Of a stretch of 64,000 nucleotides of DNA, positions 54,249 to 64,000 are shown piece by piece (position 1 is the stretch's first letter; every line of letters begins with the position of its first letter). The stretch comes from Anadara kagoshimensis (lineage: Eukaryota; Mollusca; Bivalvia; Arcoida; Arcidae): contig CM037867.1 in assembly GCA_021292105.1 (NCBI GenBank), positions 12,085,683-12,149,682 of the forward strand. Reading direction: 5' to 3'. The notes under the pieces are model-generated. The model did not search any database, was not told the DNA's origin, and saw only the letters and a list, made by a program, of their open reading frames with translations. The translations under genes were made by a program, and so were the position numbers.

Positions 54249-54354
54249 TTTAGTAACGCAGCGGAACCAATTTTCTGAGAGGAAAAGAACAAAGAAAATA
54301 ATTAAATACTGAAAAACAAATAAAAATACAAAAAATTAATACAATGATAGATAT

Positions 54355-54640
54355 GTGAGATAGTCAATAAGCTATAAGACCGTCATCACAATGTTATTTA
54401 TAAGTATCGTGTCTGTATGAAAAATTAGCCAGGATACATTTGACGTCCCAAAGTACAAAGTTCTTTTTATTATCAATTTTGATTTCACCGTGGGTGTTGC
54501 TGGTAAATCAAGACATTCTTACCCTTCTGGAGCACTCGATCTCACTTTTTATGATAGTTTACGTGAATTACTTGATTAACCTGTATGTAATGTTTTTATT
54601 GTTGCTTTTTTGTATGGTGAATTAGACATGGACTGGTGTG
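54355..54640 (+). repeat. Fossil Family 1 end with tail, sense, diverged
   Basis: GACCGTCATCACAATG and AAGTATCGTGTCTGTATG match the coding end; TTTGACGTCCCAAAGTAC links to a tail with TTACCCTTCTGGAGCACTCG and TTAGACATGGACTGGTGTG. It lies in the presumed upstream region of methyltransferase copy 1. Confidence 0.6.
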
Positions 54641-55110
54641 GTGAACCATATTTTCTTAAACTTTATATTCCTAAACAAATGGATCTTGATGAATGGCAAA
54701 ATTTATTGTTCCTGAATAATTAAAAACAAACATTTCATTACATGTCCAAATCAACACAGCAAACTCAAAACAAAACCTTATATTTGAGACATGTGTTTTG
54801 GAATCACTAATTCACAATTAGTCTCGTATATTTCTGCTTTATTCATCATAACTTGAAGCTCACACACATTGCATCACAGTTTTGTTATGTTTCAAAATAC
54901 TTTTTTTTCAAATTTAAAACGATCACACAAATTCAATGTGTATTTCTAGGACAAAAGCGTTAATCATTCAGTTAAACGCAGCCTTGATCAAGAAAACCGT
55001 GAAGTGTTAAGACGACCACAAAGGACAAACTGGTAAACATAATCATTATAATTCTTGGCGACTTTGGACAGATATTATATGTAAATATTAATAATTATTA
55101 TGTTTTATTT
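54641..55110. other. Gene-free stretch, nothing recognised
   Basis: AT-rich. Any upstream exon of methyltransferase copy 1 could be here, but I cannot identify it. Confidence 0.45.
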
Positions 55111-55114
55111 TTCT

Positions 55115-55165
55115 ATCACTAGACGACCGTTTCGGAATAAAATTCATGAATAATGAATAATACTG
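55115..55165 (-). ncRNA. Hammerhead-type motif, 3' half only
   Basis: Minus strand TTCCGAAACGGTCGTCTAGTGAT keeps the GAAAC, stem III and GTC parts. The CTGATGA side is gone. Confidence 0.4.
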
Positions 55166-55419
55166 TTTTATTTCAATCCTAGAGGTAGAGAAATAAAAAT
55201 AAATTGTGTTTTGATCATTAATGTTAAAAAAACTGACAAACTGTACATAATCACCTTCTTGATAAAAATAACCGTCCGAGTTAAAAATTTTGGAATGAAT
55301 TAATTTGGATGCGCTTAATGTGATTATGTAACACCTTTAAATAATTAAGTGAATTTCCTCATTTTCTTCGTTAGAAAAATAGAGTTAAAAATTCAGATTG
55401 GCATCGTAGTTGTTATAAT

Positions 55420-55570
55420 AATCAAAAACAAACATACTAATCTATGTCCGAATTACACTCCAGAAGTAAAGTAAAACCTTTGGAACTGACAAGTTAAGTT
55501 AGACACGTGAACTTCCACTAGGGAAGTGAGGACGGGTGCTCTGGAAGGGTAAGCACCTACTGTTTAGCTA
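55420..55570 (-). repeat. Family 1 copy, antisense
   Basis: CATACTAATCTATGTCCGAA, GACACGTGAACTTCCACTAG and GGGTAAGCACCTACTGTTTA mark a well-kept copy, truncated after TAGCTAG. Confidence 0.85.
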
Positions 55571-55925
55571 GTTTTGGGGAATTTAAGCTGCAAAGTTAGG
55601 ACACGAACATGGCAATTATAATACAAGTTGTGGACTTGTTGTTTGATTTGTGGCAAAATTCAAGTTCGGTATCATTTTAAAACACTCTTTAGCACTTAGC
55701 CACAGTTGTTGGATCCCCAAGGGTACCATAGACCCAGAAATGTTGAGTATTTTTCCAATTCGTGGTATAATTTACCATTAAAGTCATGTACATATAAAAC
55801 ATGAAAGAGTTTCGCAAATTAGGCATAAGTAGATGCATTGACCCTGTATGTTCTAAAATTTACCAAAAATGAAAACTAAAACTAAACCTGTATTTAATTA
55901 CATATTATACCAGTTTTATATTTAC

Positions 55926-55977
55926 AGCGCTAGACGGCCGTTTCGGAATACAAGCCCTCATCAGTAGTGCTTGGACC
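55926..55977 (-). ncRNA. Type I hammerhead ribozyme motif, best copy
   Basis: Minus strand in order: GGTCCAAGCACTA, CTGATGA (exact core), GGGCTTGTATTCC (stem-loop II, G-C pairs at its base, partly mismatched above), GAA, ACGGCCGT, C (predicted cleavage after GTC), TAGCGCT. Stem I is AGCACTA/TAGCGCT with one mismatch. Stem III, ACGGCCGT, is self-complementary; alone it allows only three pairs with a two-base loop, but two molecules could pair over eight. That matches known small animal hammerheads which work as dimers, such as newt satellite RNA. The enclosing unit (about 55,905-56,050) carries TTATACCAGTTTTATATTTA before and GGACCAAAATATATTT after, as in the other Family 2 copies. Confidence 0.75.
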
Positions 55978-56069
55978 TAAATTATGAAACCAAAATTATT
56001 TTGAAGATGTTGAAAAGCTACACAAAGGACCAAAATATATTTAAATAATAAATATGAGACGTTAAATAA

Positions 56070-56190
56070 AAAGATCTATTCCATGTCCGAATCACAATCT
56101 AGAAGCAAAGTAAAACCTTTGGAACTGACAAGTTAGGTTAGACACGTGAACTTTCACCAGGAAAGTGAGGCCGGGTGCTCCGGATCCTAT
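56070..56190 (-). repeat. Family 1 copy, antisense, truncated
   Basis: CCATGTCCGAATCACAATCT, GACACGTGAACTTTCACCAG and GAGGCCGGGTGCTCCGGA mark it. It directly follows the best hammerhead unit. Confidence 0.85.
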
Positions 56191-57660
56191 AGATGAATTA
56201 ACAAACTTTTCAATTGGAAATATAAATAATATAAATATATACTACAGTTCTATTAAAGAACTTACTATATGTTTTCGTACTTACTGTATATATTTTCTGT
56301 TGTCAACTGTAACATAAAAACTTGTGTCCCATGAAATAAATGTAGGTTTATACTTGAAAAAAACTGATCATAAATAGGCAACTGATAGATTTTGAATGAC
56401 AAGCTAATTTGAAATCCAATACAGATGTCCCTGTGACGACAGCGATAACATCTTAAAAAAATCAACGTTAAGTATCTTTCTTTTAAGACACAATTATACT
56501 TTACAAATCGACTGAAAAAATCTACTGGAAAAATTATTTTTTTTATTTGTTATACACGGACCTTGACCAAACAACATAACAAAATTCCAGGATCGATTTT
56601 CGATAACTTCAAAATCTATGAAGCACCACCTGTTGACCATTTTCATGAATAATGAATATCATTTTATTTCAAACCCAGAGATAGAGAAATAAAAATAAGT
56701 TGGATTTTGATCATTAAAGTAAAAAAAAACGTATAAACTGTACAAAATCACATTTTTGATGAACATAACCGTCCGAAACATTTGGAATAATTAATTTGGA
56801 TGCGCTAAATCTGAATATGTAACACCTTTAAATAATTTAGCAAATTTCCTTATTTTCTTCCTTAATAAAATGAAGTAAAAAATCAGATTGCCATCGTAGT
56901 TTCCAAATACCCGAGTTTCGGGGAATTTAAGCTTTTAATTCAAATTTCGAATGGGGAAATTAATATTAAAATGATAAATATTAGATGTTAAATCTTAAAG
57001 ATAAATTAACAAACTCTTCAATTGGAAATATAAATAATATAAATATATACTACAGTATCATAAAGAACTTACCATATATTTTCGTAGTTACTGTATAAAT
57101 TTTCAGTTAAAAAAATCAGATTGCCATCGTAGTTGTTATAATAACTGAGATTCGGGGAATTGAAGCTTTTAATTCAAATTTCAAATGAGGAAATTAATAT
57201 TAAAATAATAAATATTATATGTTAAATCTTATAGATAAATTAAAAAAACTTTTCAATTGGAAATATAAATAATATAAATATACCACAGTATTATTAAAGA
57301 ACTTACTATATGTTTTCGTACTTACTGTATATATTTTCTGTTGTCAACTGTAACATAATTACTTGTGCCCCATGAAATAAATGTAGGTTTATACTTGAAA
57401 AAACTGATCGATTTTGAATGACAAACTAATTTGAAATCCAATACAGATGTCCTTGTAATGACGATAACATCTTAAAATCTTAAACGGTAAGTAATGTTTT
57501 TGAGATATATCTACACTTTACAAATTGACTGAAAACATATACTTTTTTGATTTGTTATACACGGACCTTGACCAAACTACATGTCAAAATTCCAGGATCG
57601 ATTTTCAATTAATTTAGAATCTATTAAGCACAACCTGTTGACCATTTTCACAGCAATACT

Positions 57661-57954
57661 GATCAAACCATATCACAGGGACATCAAAAAAACCAAAAGG
57701 TTTATTATCTGAAAAACGATACACTTTTTGATAGGCATCAATATTAGAATATTTTACTACATAGATGAAAACTATGGGTTCAAGAATAAGGGTCACAGAG
57801 GTATAAAATACAAAAAGAATAATTTTATGAAAAACATAAATCTTTTGTTTTGTACAGGCATTTAATTTAAAATAGTGTAGGTAATAACAGAACGATCGCT
57901 ATGATATAAAGATGAAGGTTGAAGGTGATTATAGGTAAAAGTCACAGATGTCTC
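57661..57954. other. Gene-free stretch, nothing recognised
   Basis: A 60-residue minus-strand frame here has no recognisable motif. Confidence 0.45.
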
Positions 57955-58180
57955 TGTGTCCAGGATTGCCCTATATATTTAACGTCCCATAGTTCTATGT
58001 TCCTTTCAAACAATTTTAATTACACACGTGGTGGATGTAGCTAGCTAAACAGGAGGTGTCCTCCCTTCCGGAGCATCCAGCTTCACTTCCCTGGTGGAAG
58101 TTGACGTGTCTAACCTGACTTGTCAGTTCCAAAGTTTTTACTTTGCTTCTGGATTGTGATTCGGACATGGATTAGTATGT
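57955..58180 (+). repeat. Family 1 copy, sense, near consensus
   Basis: The link segment TATTTAACGTCCCATAGTTC then TATGTTCCTTTCAAACAATT is followed by the complete tail (ACACGTGGTGGATGTAGCTA, AGCATCCAGCTTCACTTCCC, CGGACATGGATTAGTATG). Confidence 0.9.
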
Positions 58181-58609
58181 ATTTTTTATGTATAAGAATA
58201 CAAACATGAGCTAGGTTTTTAATACTATTGTACTCTTTTTCACTGTTTGAGCTGTTAATAATTATAAAGTAACAAGACCTAAGATATAGATATAGCATTT
58301 TAGAACAATTTATAATTAATCTGCCAATATCTTTTGGGCCTAACTGCTGAAGTTGTTTATGTTCCCTACAATTACTGTAATTACCCATTGAACATTTGCA
58401 TGATATTTGGGACATATCCTCAGGGGAGAATGAAGGTCTCTTGGCACTATACAAAGGTTTCTTGCTGGCAAACATGTACGCAAATTCAAGCTAAGGGAAA
58501 AACTACCACAGTAAAAAAACAACGTAATAACACAAGTCATTGTGACCACTGTTTCAAAACTGAATAAATTTGATTTGGGGTATTGATTAAATTAAATAGG
58601 GTTTTATTT
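58181..58609. other. Gene-free stretch, nothing recognised
   Basis: Overlapping open frames of 69-121 residues on both strands near 58,110-58,567 show no domain and partly cover repeat sequence. Confidence 0.45.
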
Positions 58610-58905
58610 TCCAGTCAAGAATATGTTACTTATAGTTAGACATCATCAGCTAAAGGCGAAGTGTTTTCACGGCAGTGTGCAGGGAAGGGTCTTTAATTTA
58701 TCACGCCTGGCGTGAAACTTGGCTTCGGTTTTTAATATTAGGTCACTTCCGAAGTATCCCGTGACGTTTATTTTTAAATCCCGAGTGCTAGCGACAGAAT
58801 ACTCACCACCTGGTTAGGTCCCGGGTCAGGGTTCAACCCCACTACTTCATAAATACGAAGAGAGCATTTTACTATCTGCATACTACCGTTGTGGTATGAC
58901 ATTAC
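58610..58905 (-). mobile_element. tRNA-derived SINE, copy 5
   Basis: Minus-strand copy with B box (GGGTTCAACCCC on the plus strand), an altered A box and the body CATCAGCTAAAGGCGAAG, GTGACGTTTATTTTTAAAT. Diverged. Confidence 0.7.
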
Positions 58906-59186
58906 GGAACAGAGTGACAAATTAAGTTTAAATACCAGTCGATTGGATCTAACTGGGTTTTTTTTTTATTTTTTCCAGTTTCTTGTCCAAGCTCAGTGTT
59001 CTTCTATGGATGCTCTATTTTCTTCTTCCATCTAGAACTGTCTACTTCATAAAGACGTACAACAGAATTAATCTACTCCTAAGTCGAGATTTAGTTTCTC
59101 GCGAATCGAGAACTCTTCCGCTCCACGCCAAGACGAATTAGATATGATTAAAAGAAACATGACGAACTATTCTTGTTGAATATAAT

Positions 59187-60047
59187 TTATTTTGATTGAT
59201 CTTTTCGTGCCCATGTTTCCCAGGTAAATTTGTACTGGTATGTCATAAAATGCGTTCGCGCTAAAAGTTCTTGGATTTTACAATATCTAGATACTGCATT
59301 TTTTAGACCTGGTAACCCGATATGAGTAGCAAATTGAACATGTTTGAAGTGATTTATCAGCGTTGAGGAAGTGAGAGCTTCTAGCACATCAAATTCACAA
59401 CCCTCACAATTCACCGTGATTAAATCTATATCATAAAAGCCAAGTCCTATGTTGATAAAAAAGTTTGTAGCGTTAACAGTTTTTAACGGTACGCCACCTT
59501 TACCCTTCTTTTTAAGAAAAACCGATGTTGCACCGCCTTTAATTTCCACATTGAATTCCCCATTTTCTTTTGCAAGTCCAATCTGATACAAAATAACCTC
59601 TTTGTTGTTTTCAAACATATTGACAAGTTTTTTGAAATAAACTTCAACAGATTCTAGTATTATATATAGTTTTGGGTTATAAGCCTTGAACATTGCTTCG
59701 GCATCTCTCCCTATATTCCCACCAACATCCAACATAATACTTTTATTATTCAAGTACTTATGATGTGTATGACGCACAAATTGGGTATCTCCGGTCCAGA
59801 ATTTCCCATGTCCCTCTTTAAAATCTTTTGACTGATTTTTTATACATTTATCAGCGTTATCCTGTTCTGCTTTGTCAAGATCGGTGGACACAGGTTGTAT
59901 TCTTGTCAACATCCCGGTATTTAGACCTTTTAAAGTTGTTGAAATGATTTTATTTCCAATAATACCTTTACTGTGGCAGTGCAAAAATAACAACGTTATA
60001 CATCCAGCAATGACAGCAATGGCGACATAAGGAAACCAACCCCTCAT
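59187..60047 (-). CDS. FkbM-type methyltransferase, type II membrane protein, copy 2
   Basis: 286 residues from ATG 60,047. A longer open frame begins at 60,176, but this start is preferred: it aligns with the MRG start of copy 1, and a polypyrimidine tract plus AG ends at 60,075, 27 bases upstream, nearly as in copy 1. Residues about 5-22 (FPYVAIAVIAGCITLLFL) are a signal anchor. The SAM motif LDVGGNIG is at 106-113 and ITVNCEGCEFDVLEAL near 210-225. The C-terminal 240 residues are very like copy 1, ending WARKDQSK. The linker after the anchor is about 32 residues shorter. Stop codon and AATAAA overlap (AAATAAATT). The substrate is unknown. Shared downstream sequence shows that the pair arose by tandem duplication. 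Confidence 0.9.
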   Translation of the reverse strand: MRGWFPYVAIAVIAGCITLLFLHCHSKGIIGNKIISTTLKGLNTGMLTRIQPVSTDLDKAEQDNADKCIKNQSKDFKEGHGKFWTGDTQFVRHTHHKYLNNKSIMLDVGGNIGRDAEAMFKAYNPKLYIILESVEVYFKKLVNMFENNKEVILYQIGLAKENGEFNVEIKGGATSVFLKKKGKGGVPLKTVNATNFFINIGLGFYDIDLITVNCEGCEFDVLEALTSSTLINHFKHVQFATHIGLPGLKNAVSRYCKIQELLARTHFMTYQYKFTWETWARKDQSK

Positions 60048-60174
60048 TTCTGCAGCACAGTTGAACAATGTGGTCTGGAAAAGAAAACAAACAATGTTGC
60101 TTAATATGAATACAATCAAAAAGAAAATGTTGAAATAACATTCAAAATACAAAGCAATAACTCTGAAAAATGGC

Positions 60175-60394
60175 AAGTTTTGTAAATTTCCACCAGGTAA
60201 ATCCCGTCCTTTCGGAAGGGTTAATATCTCCTAGTTCAGCTAGGTATACCCGCCAAATATTTTTCTTTGGTAAATAGCAGTTTTGCTTTGCATAATACAT
60301 CTCGATTTGATTTGCTAGCGTGTTTTGTGAGATTTTCTTATTTGAAAGCGATTTGATACCAATTATTTGAAATCAAAAACATACCAATCCATGT
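60175..60394 (-). repeat. Family 1: one antisense unit and the start of a second
   Basis: 60,175-60,255 has AAATTTCCACCAGGTAAATC, CCTTTCGGAAGGGTTAATAT and TACCCGCCA. A second unit begins near 60,370 (ATCAAAAACATACCAATCCA) and is interrupted at 60,394 by the 3.5-kb element; it resumes at 63,933. Confidence 0.7.
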
Positions 60395-63300
60395 TAGTCG
60401 AGAAGGCATTTTATGAACCTAGAAATGTTCATTCCTATAAAGTTTTTTTGCTGTTGTGTTTTTCTCATGGGTCCTTGAACAAAACTAACTTAGTTGCCCT
60501 TCCGGCAAACTTGGGCAACTTGCACAATATACATAAATCCAAAATGGCCGCCAAAACGCCAAATTAAAGAACATACTGCGATATAAAATATCTTCCAATA
60601 GCTTGTAATATATCCATTTAGATGTTTTCAGATATGAGAAACTTATTTCTGGTGTTAGTTTTTACATAGGATACACTTAACTCGCACAATCGGCTATAAA
60701 TTCAAGATGGCCGACGGACCATCATTTCTATAATAACCGATCATATGTGTCAAATAACTATTCATCCTGGGATAACAATGGGTAACCTAATTTGGTGTGA
60801 AACTTGTAACACTCCCTATCTCTAGAACAGTTACAAAATTATGGACAGGACATATTTCCTTAAGGCAAACATATCCTTGTGTGTTGTACTTATGATTTTG
60901 AGCCTTACATTGACATAACATGACATAAAAAGTTCTGATGGTACCGGGGGTCTCCTTTAGCTAATACCTGTAATGAAAATTAGTCATTGAATTTCAATCC
61001 GAAGTCGGTTATCACCTTACACTCTTAAGGAAGATCTTTGCTGTCGGTTCCCTTCCACAGCATTAACTAAAGGTGAGACAACAGAACATGATGTTGGAAA
61101 CAAAGTCATAACTATTAGGCTTTGATGTTCTTTATGAAGAGACTGTAGCGAGGAAATGCCACAGCTTTTCCTGCTGGCTGGTCACTCAGAACAACAAAGA
61201 ATAGTTCAGATCCCACCAAGTTATTTGTGATCTGTGTTAACCAAAAACATCAACTAAATAACTAAATGAGGAGGAAGAAGACTTTGTAATGCTGATAGTT
61301 TTCCTTTTCTAAAGAGATAGGAAGGTTTATCACAACGACTAAGAACATGTATGCCTAGCAGCTCAAGACATGTAGAACGAAGACCATGTCCCTAAGAACA
61401 TTTATGCCTGGCAGTTCAAGACATCTTGAACCAAAACCATGATATTATGCATGCATGGCAGTTCAAGATTTCTCAAACCAAGTCCATGACACTTAGAATA
61501 TATTCGTCTGGCAGTTCAAGACATCTCAAACCAAAACCATGGCACTTAGAACATGCATTCCTGGCAGTTCAAGACATCTCAAACCAAGATCATGACACTT
61601 AGAGTATGCATGATTGGCAGTTCAAGACATCTTAAACCAAGATCATAGCAAGTTGCTTTGAGGTTCAAAACTGTTTTATCACATCACTCAATCTGTACAT
61701 CGTCATCGAATTGTATGCATGCTTATATACCTAATACACTATCAAAACAAAAACACCTGTGTCGTCAATCAGCACACAAATGATATCATGACCTGTTTGT
61801 GCAGCCTGGAGAACATACGATACCATAGTTATGCCGGATTCATCATGGCCGAATCCACAATTGCATACATTTTCCTGTGTTGTTTCCTCTGTCATGGAAC
61901 GTAGGAGATATGAGATGCTATTTGTCGAAAAACAAGATTTTCTTTGAAGTGTCTGGATAGCAATGTGACCTTTTTGGATTGATGCTATGAAATCTGATGG
62001 GTTATCGTCATGTTTTCATGCATGCAATGCGGTACAAATCTGTAAATCATTGTGATTTGTGCTAGAGAGTTTTTGATGAACTACACAAAGCCGTTTGTCT
62101 AGAGCTGACTTCATGTCTTTTTAATGACAACCATTTTCATCCACAAGGGAAAACATAACAGAAACCATTTCAAATGCAAGCAGAAAGTAAGCTCAAACTA
62201 CCCTTGCTCTCCATGGTAACAAAAGAAACATGTTTTTAAGATCAATGACTGACTTTGTTTTTGCATCTTGACCGCGTCACTTTGAAAATTGTTGTCTTTA
62301 TAGAGCTAATGATGTCATTATAAAATGCATCAGGTAGACTGGATATGATATGTACTCGTATTCCATCATCTCATCAATTACATGTACAACTGAATCCACT
62401 ACAATGACAAATTAGAAGCAATTTGGCAAGCGACTGGCTTAAAGCTTATGACCTGTTTTCATTTAGAGGGAGTTTGTATTAGCAATAGCGTTTGGTTATA
62501 TATATATCCAAGGAATACCGAGGATTGAACTGTTCTTTGAGTCATGACTTGTTTCACACTCAGAATATCTTCATTTAAATTGATCAGAGACGTTCTATGA
62601 CTTTTGAGACGCACCAATCTACCAACTTAAAGGATCACACTAACGAGTCTAGTTTTAAAGGCTTCTTTTTCAAAATTGATAGCAGTTTGTTATATAAACT
62701 GGTCAGCTAAGAGAGCATCCTCATAAACACCATAGTGTCGACATGCAAGATCTGCCATATCTTCGACGGGACACTCATGCGTTTATAAAGATACCGAGTA
62801 AGATAACGAGTATATTGCACATGTCCAGCATCCAACAAACTCATTTGTTGGATGTGTTTATCAAGTTACAAATCATTTTGGTGGTAGGCAGTGCAGGGGT
62901 ATTACTTTCTGCAACCCAGTATAATTTATAAGTGAAACAACACTGTCGGATCTAGATGTTGAGATGTTGCTCAATGGTAACATGGATAAGTTGAGACACT
63001 ATTAGTCAGTCAATTCTAGACTGGACTGTGCATATACCAAATTCATGGACCTGGAATTCTGTAGACATAGCGTGTGTCTCATAGCCTCCTTTGGAGTGGA
63101 AATAGTAGATCAAAATATCAAAACTATCATAAAACAAAACATTAACAAAAAATATGACTTGTACTCAAAACCATCAATTTGTGGACGGTTGCTGCATTAT
63201 CGGGCGATAATACCTATCAGTTTGAAGTAATTTATCAATGTTCATGTAAAATTTGAATCAATTCACTGCCAAACTTATGATTTAGTTTGATAAATGTAGG

Positions 63301-63932
63301 AATGTAGTTTGGTTTCCATTCATGGTAACAGGTGACTGAATTAACTCTGATGGAAATAATTAGGCTCTGAAAACTTCTCCGTCGGATACACGCTTAAAAG
63401 AAACCTTGACAAAGTGGAACTTGCCTTTTCGTTAAATTTAGTAAAGCTGTAATCACTAAGATCGATCATATTTTAGATTTGTTATTAAAGGGAATTGTCG
63501 GGCTTCATTTATGACATTTAAATCAAAATGTGTGGCTAAGTTACGCAGTATCGAATGTGATATACTGAGTTGCATCTAATAATAAAAACCCTGTTACTCC
63601 TTCCCTTGTCTGGTCCAAATTGTTAAATATACGTTCAAATTTCGGTATATGTTAAGATCAACAACGAAAATGAGTTTCCTATCCCTGAAAACATATAAAA
63701 CGGCATTTACAAGCTATTATAGAACAATTCCTACGAAAGATAAATTTTCAATATGGTGTCAGGCAGCCATCTTGGATATATGCAAATTATGCAATTTGCC
63801 AAATGTTGCCTGCAGGGCAACTAAACTAATGTTACTCTAGGGACCCTAAGTAATACAAAACAGCAAAGAAATTCATAGGAAAAAACATTTCTAGGTTCAA
63901 GTATTGAACATATGGGAGTGTCAACTCGACTA
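60395..63932. mobile_element. 3.5-kb element with long inverted repeats, TSD TGT
   Basis: It starts TAGTCGAG and ends CTCGACTA, with the direct repeat TGT at 60,392-60,394 and 63,933-63,935. Removing the element and one TGT restores the Family 1 sequence ATCCATGTCC. Arms of about 330 bp pair imperfectly, for example GAACCTAGAAATGTT at 60,414 with AACATTTCTAGGTTC near 63,884, and AATAGCTTGTAATATATCC near 60,597 with its mirror near 63,705. The interior shows no transposase or other gene; open frames of about 60 residues have no motif. It looks like a non-autonomous DNA element. A 3-bp duplication occurs in several cut-and-paste superfamilies, so I do not assign one. Confidence 0.8.
61340..61650 (+). 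repeat. Minisatellite of about 57 bp, about 5-6 copies
   Basis: The unit is built from GGCAGTTCAAGACATCTCAA, ACCAAAACCATG and CACTTAGAACATGCAT. Copies differ by several bases. It is inside the 3.5-kb element. Confidence 0.9.
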
Positions 63933-64000
63933 TGTCCATATCACAATCCCAAAGCAACGTAAGAACTTTGAAACTGGCAAATTAGGTTAAACACGTGAAC
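63933..64000 (-). repeat. Family 1 unit, continued after the insertion
   Basis: TGTCCATATCACAATCCCAA, AGCAACGTAAGAACTTTG and TTAAACACGTGAAC continue the unit broken at 60,394. It runs off the window edge. Confidence 0.85.

Larger units (their letters stand above)
55290..57660 (+). repeat. Complex direct duplications between the methyltransferase genes
   Basis: Three blocks repeat. TTAATTTGGATGCGCT to CAGATTGCCATCGTAGTT occurs at about 55,300-55,415 and 56,785-56,905. ACTTTTCAATTGGAAATATA with the following 250 bp (TGTTTTCGTACTTACTGTAT, CCATGAAATAAATGTAGG) occurs at 56,200-56,460 and 57,245-57,480, with a shorter copy at 57,010-57,110. ACCTGTTGACCATTTTCA occurs near 56,625 and 57,633. A unit of about 1 kb seems to have been duplicated and rearranged. 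No coding sequence is seen. Confidence 0.75.

Noticed and set aside
53289-60047. FkbM genes as a recent bacterial transfer
   Set aside because: Both have signal anchors, splice acceptors before the ATG and local base composition; FkbM-like proteins are common in invertebrates, so no recent transfer needs to be assumed.
59187-60176. Longer 329-residue start for methyltransferase copy 2
   Set aside because: The extra 43 residues include a likely intron end (TTTTCCAG) and have no counterpart in copy 1.

Overview
This window looks like nuclear DNA of an invertebrate, most likely a bivalve mollusc. It is AT-rich, its genes are split by GT-AG introns, and it holds secreted C-type lectin genes, FkbM-type membrane methyltransferase genes, tRNA-derived SINEs, a LINE, small palindromic DNA elements and many minisatellites. 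No sequence search was possible, so the taxon is an inference. Host coding sequence is only a small part of the window; most of the rest is repeats.

Layout. 1-736: last two exons of a C-type lectin gene. 780-13,570: a repeat block with a 161-bp tandem array, inverted-repeat elements that carry tandem repeats, a SINE, a 34-bp minisatellite, an array of about 640-bp units and a 3-kb long-inverted-repeat element inside that array. 13,601-25,709: a two-exon gene for a small single-pass membrane protein, with an 11.5-kb intron full of repeats and a last exon that runs into a tandem duplication. 27,300-33,500: repeats only. 33,637-39,593: a complete four-exon secreted C-type lectin gene with a TATA-like promoter. 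39,600-47,480: an array of hammerhead-ribozyme repeats split by a full-length L1/Tx1-like LINE (39,809-47,024) with a 16-bp target-site duplication. 47,500-53,200: mostly without genes. 53,289-60,074: two FkbM-type methyltransferase paralogs in tandem on the minus strand. 60,395-63,932: a 3.5-kb long-inverted-repeat element inserted in an older repeat.

Main points. (1) LINE ORF1 ends in a domain that reads as the IMPACT N-terminal / YigZ (UPF0029) fold, after coiled-coil and RRM-like parts. (2) Eleven copies of a type I hammerhead ribozyme motif occur; two keep an exact CUGAUGA core, of which one keeps the full layout. (3) One repeat family (here Family 1, about 25 sites in both directions) is the tail that follows the C-terminal end of a reverse-transcriptase-type protein in five places; the tail is single, triplicated or amplified into the 161-bp array. 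(4) Several insertions are nested and resolved to the base, giving a relative history: hammerhead array, then LINE; Family 1, then the 3.5-kb element; 640-bp array, then a short LINE tail.

Repeat families as named here. Family 1: RT-associated tail of 160-180 bp. Family 2: hammerhead repeat. Family 3: inverted-repeat elements ending near CTGTCGAAAGTTTAACACC. Family 4: 181-bp MITE starting TACAGTCAAACCTG. Family 5: palindromic MITE with GACCTGTCCGCTTGACC arms.
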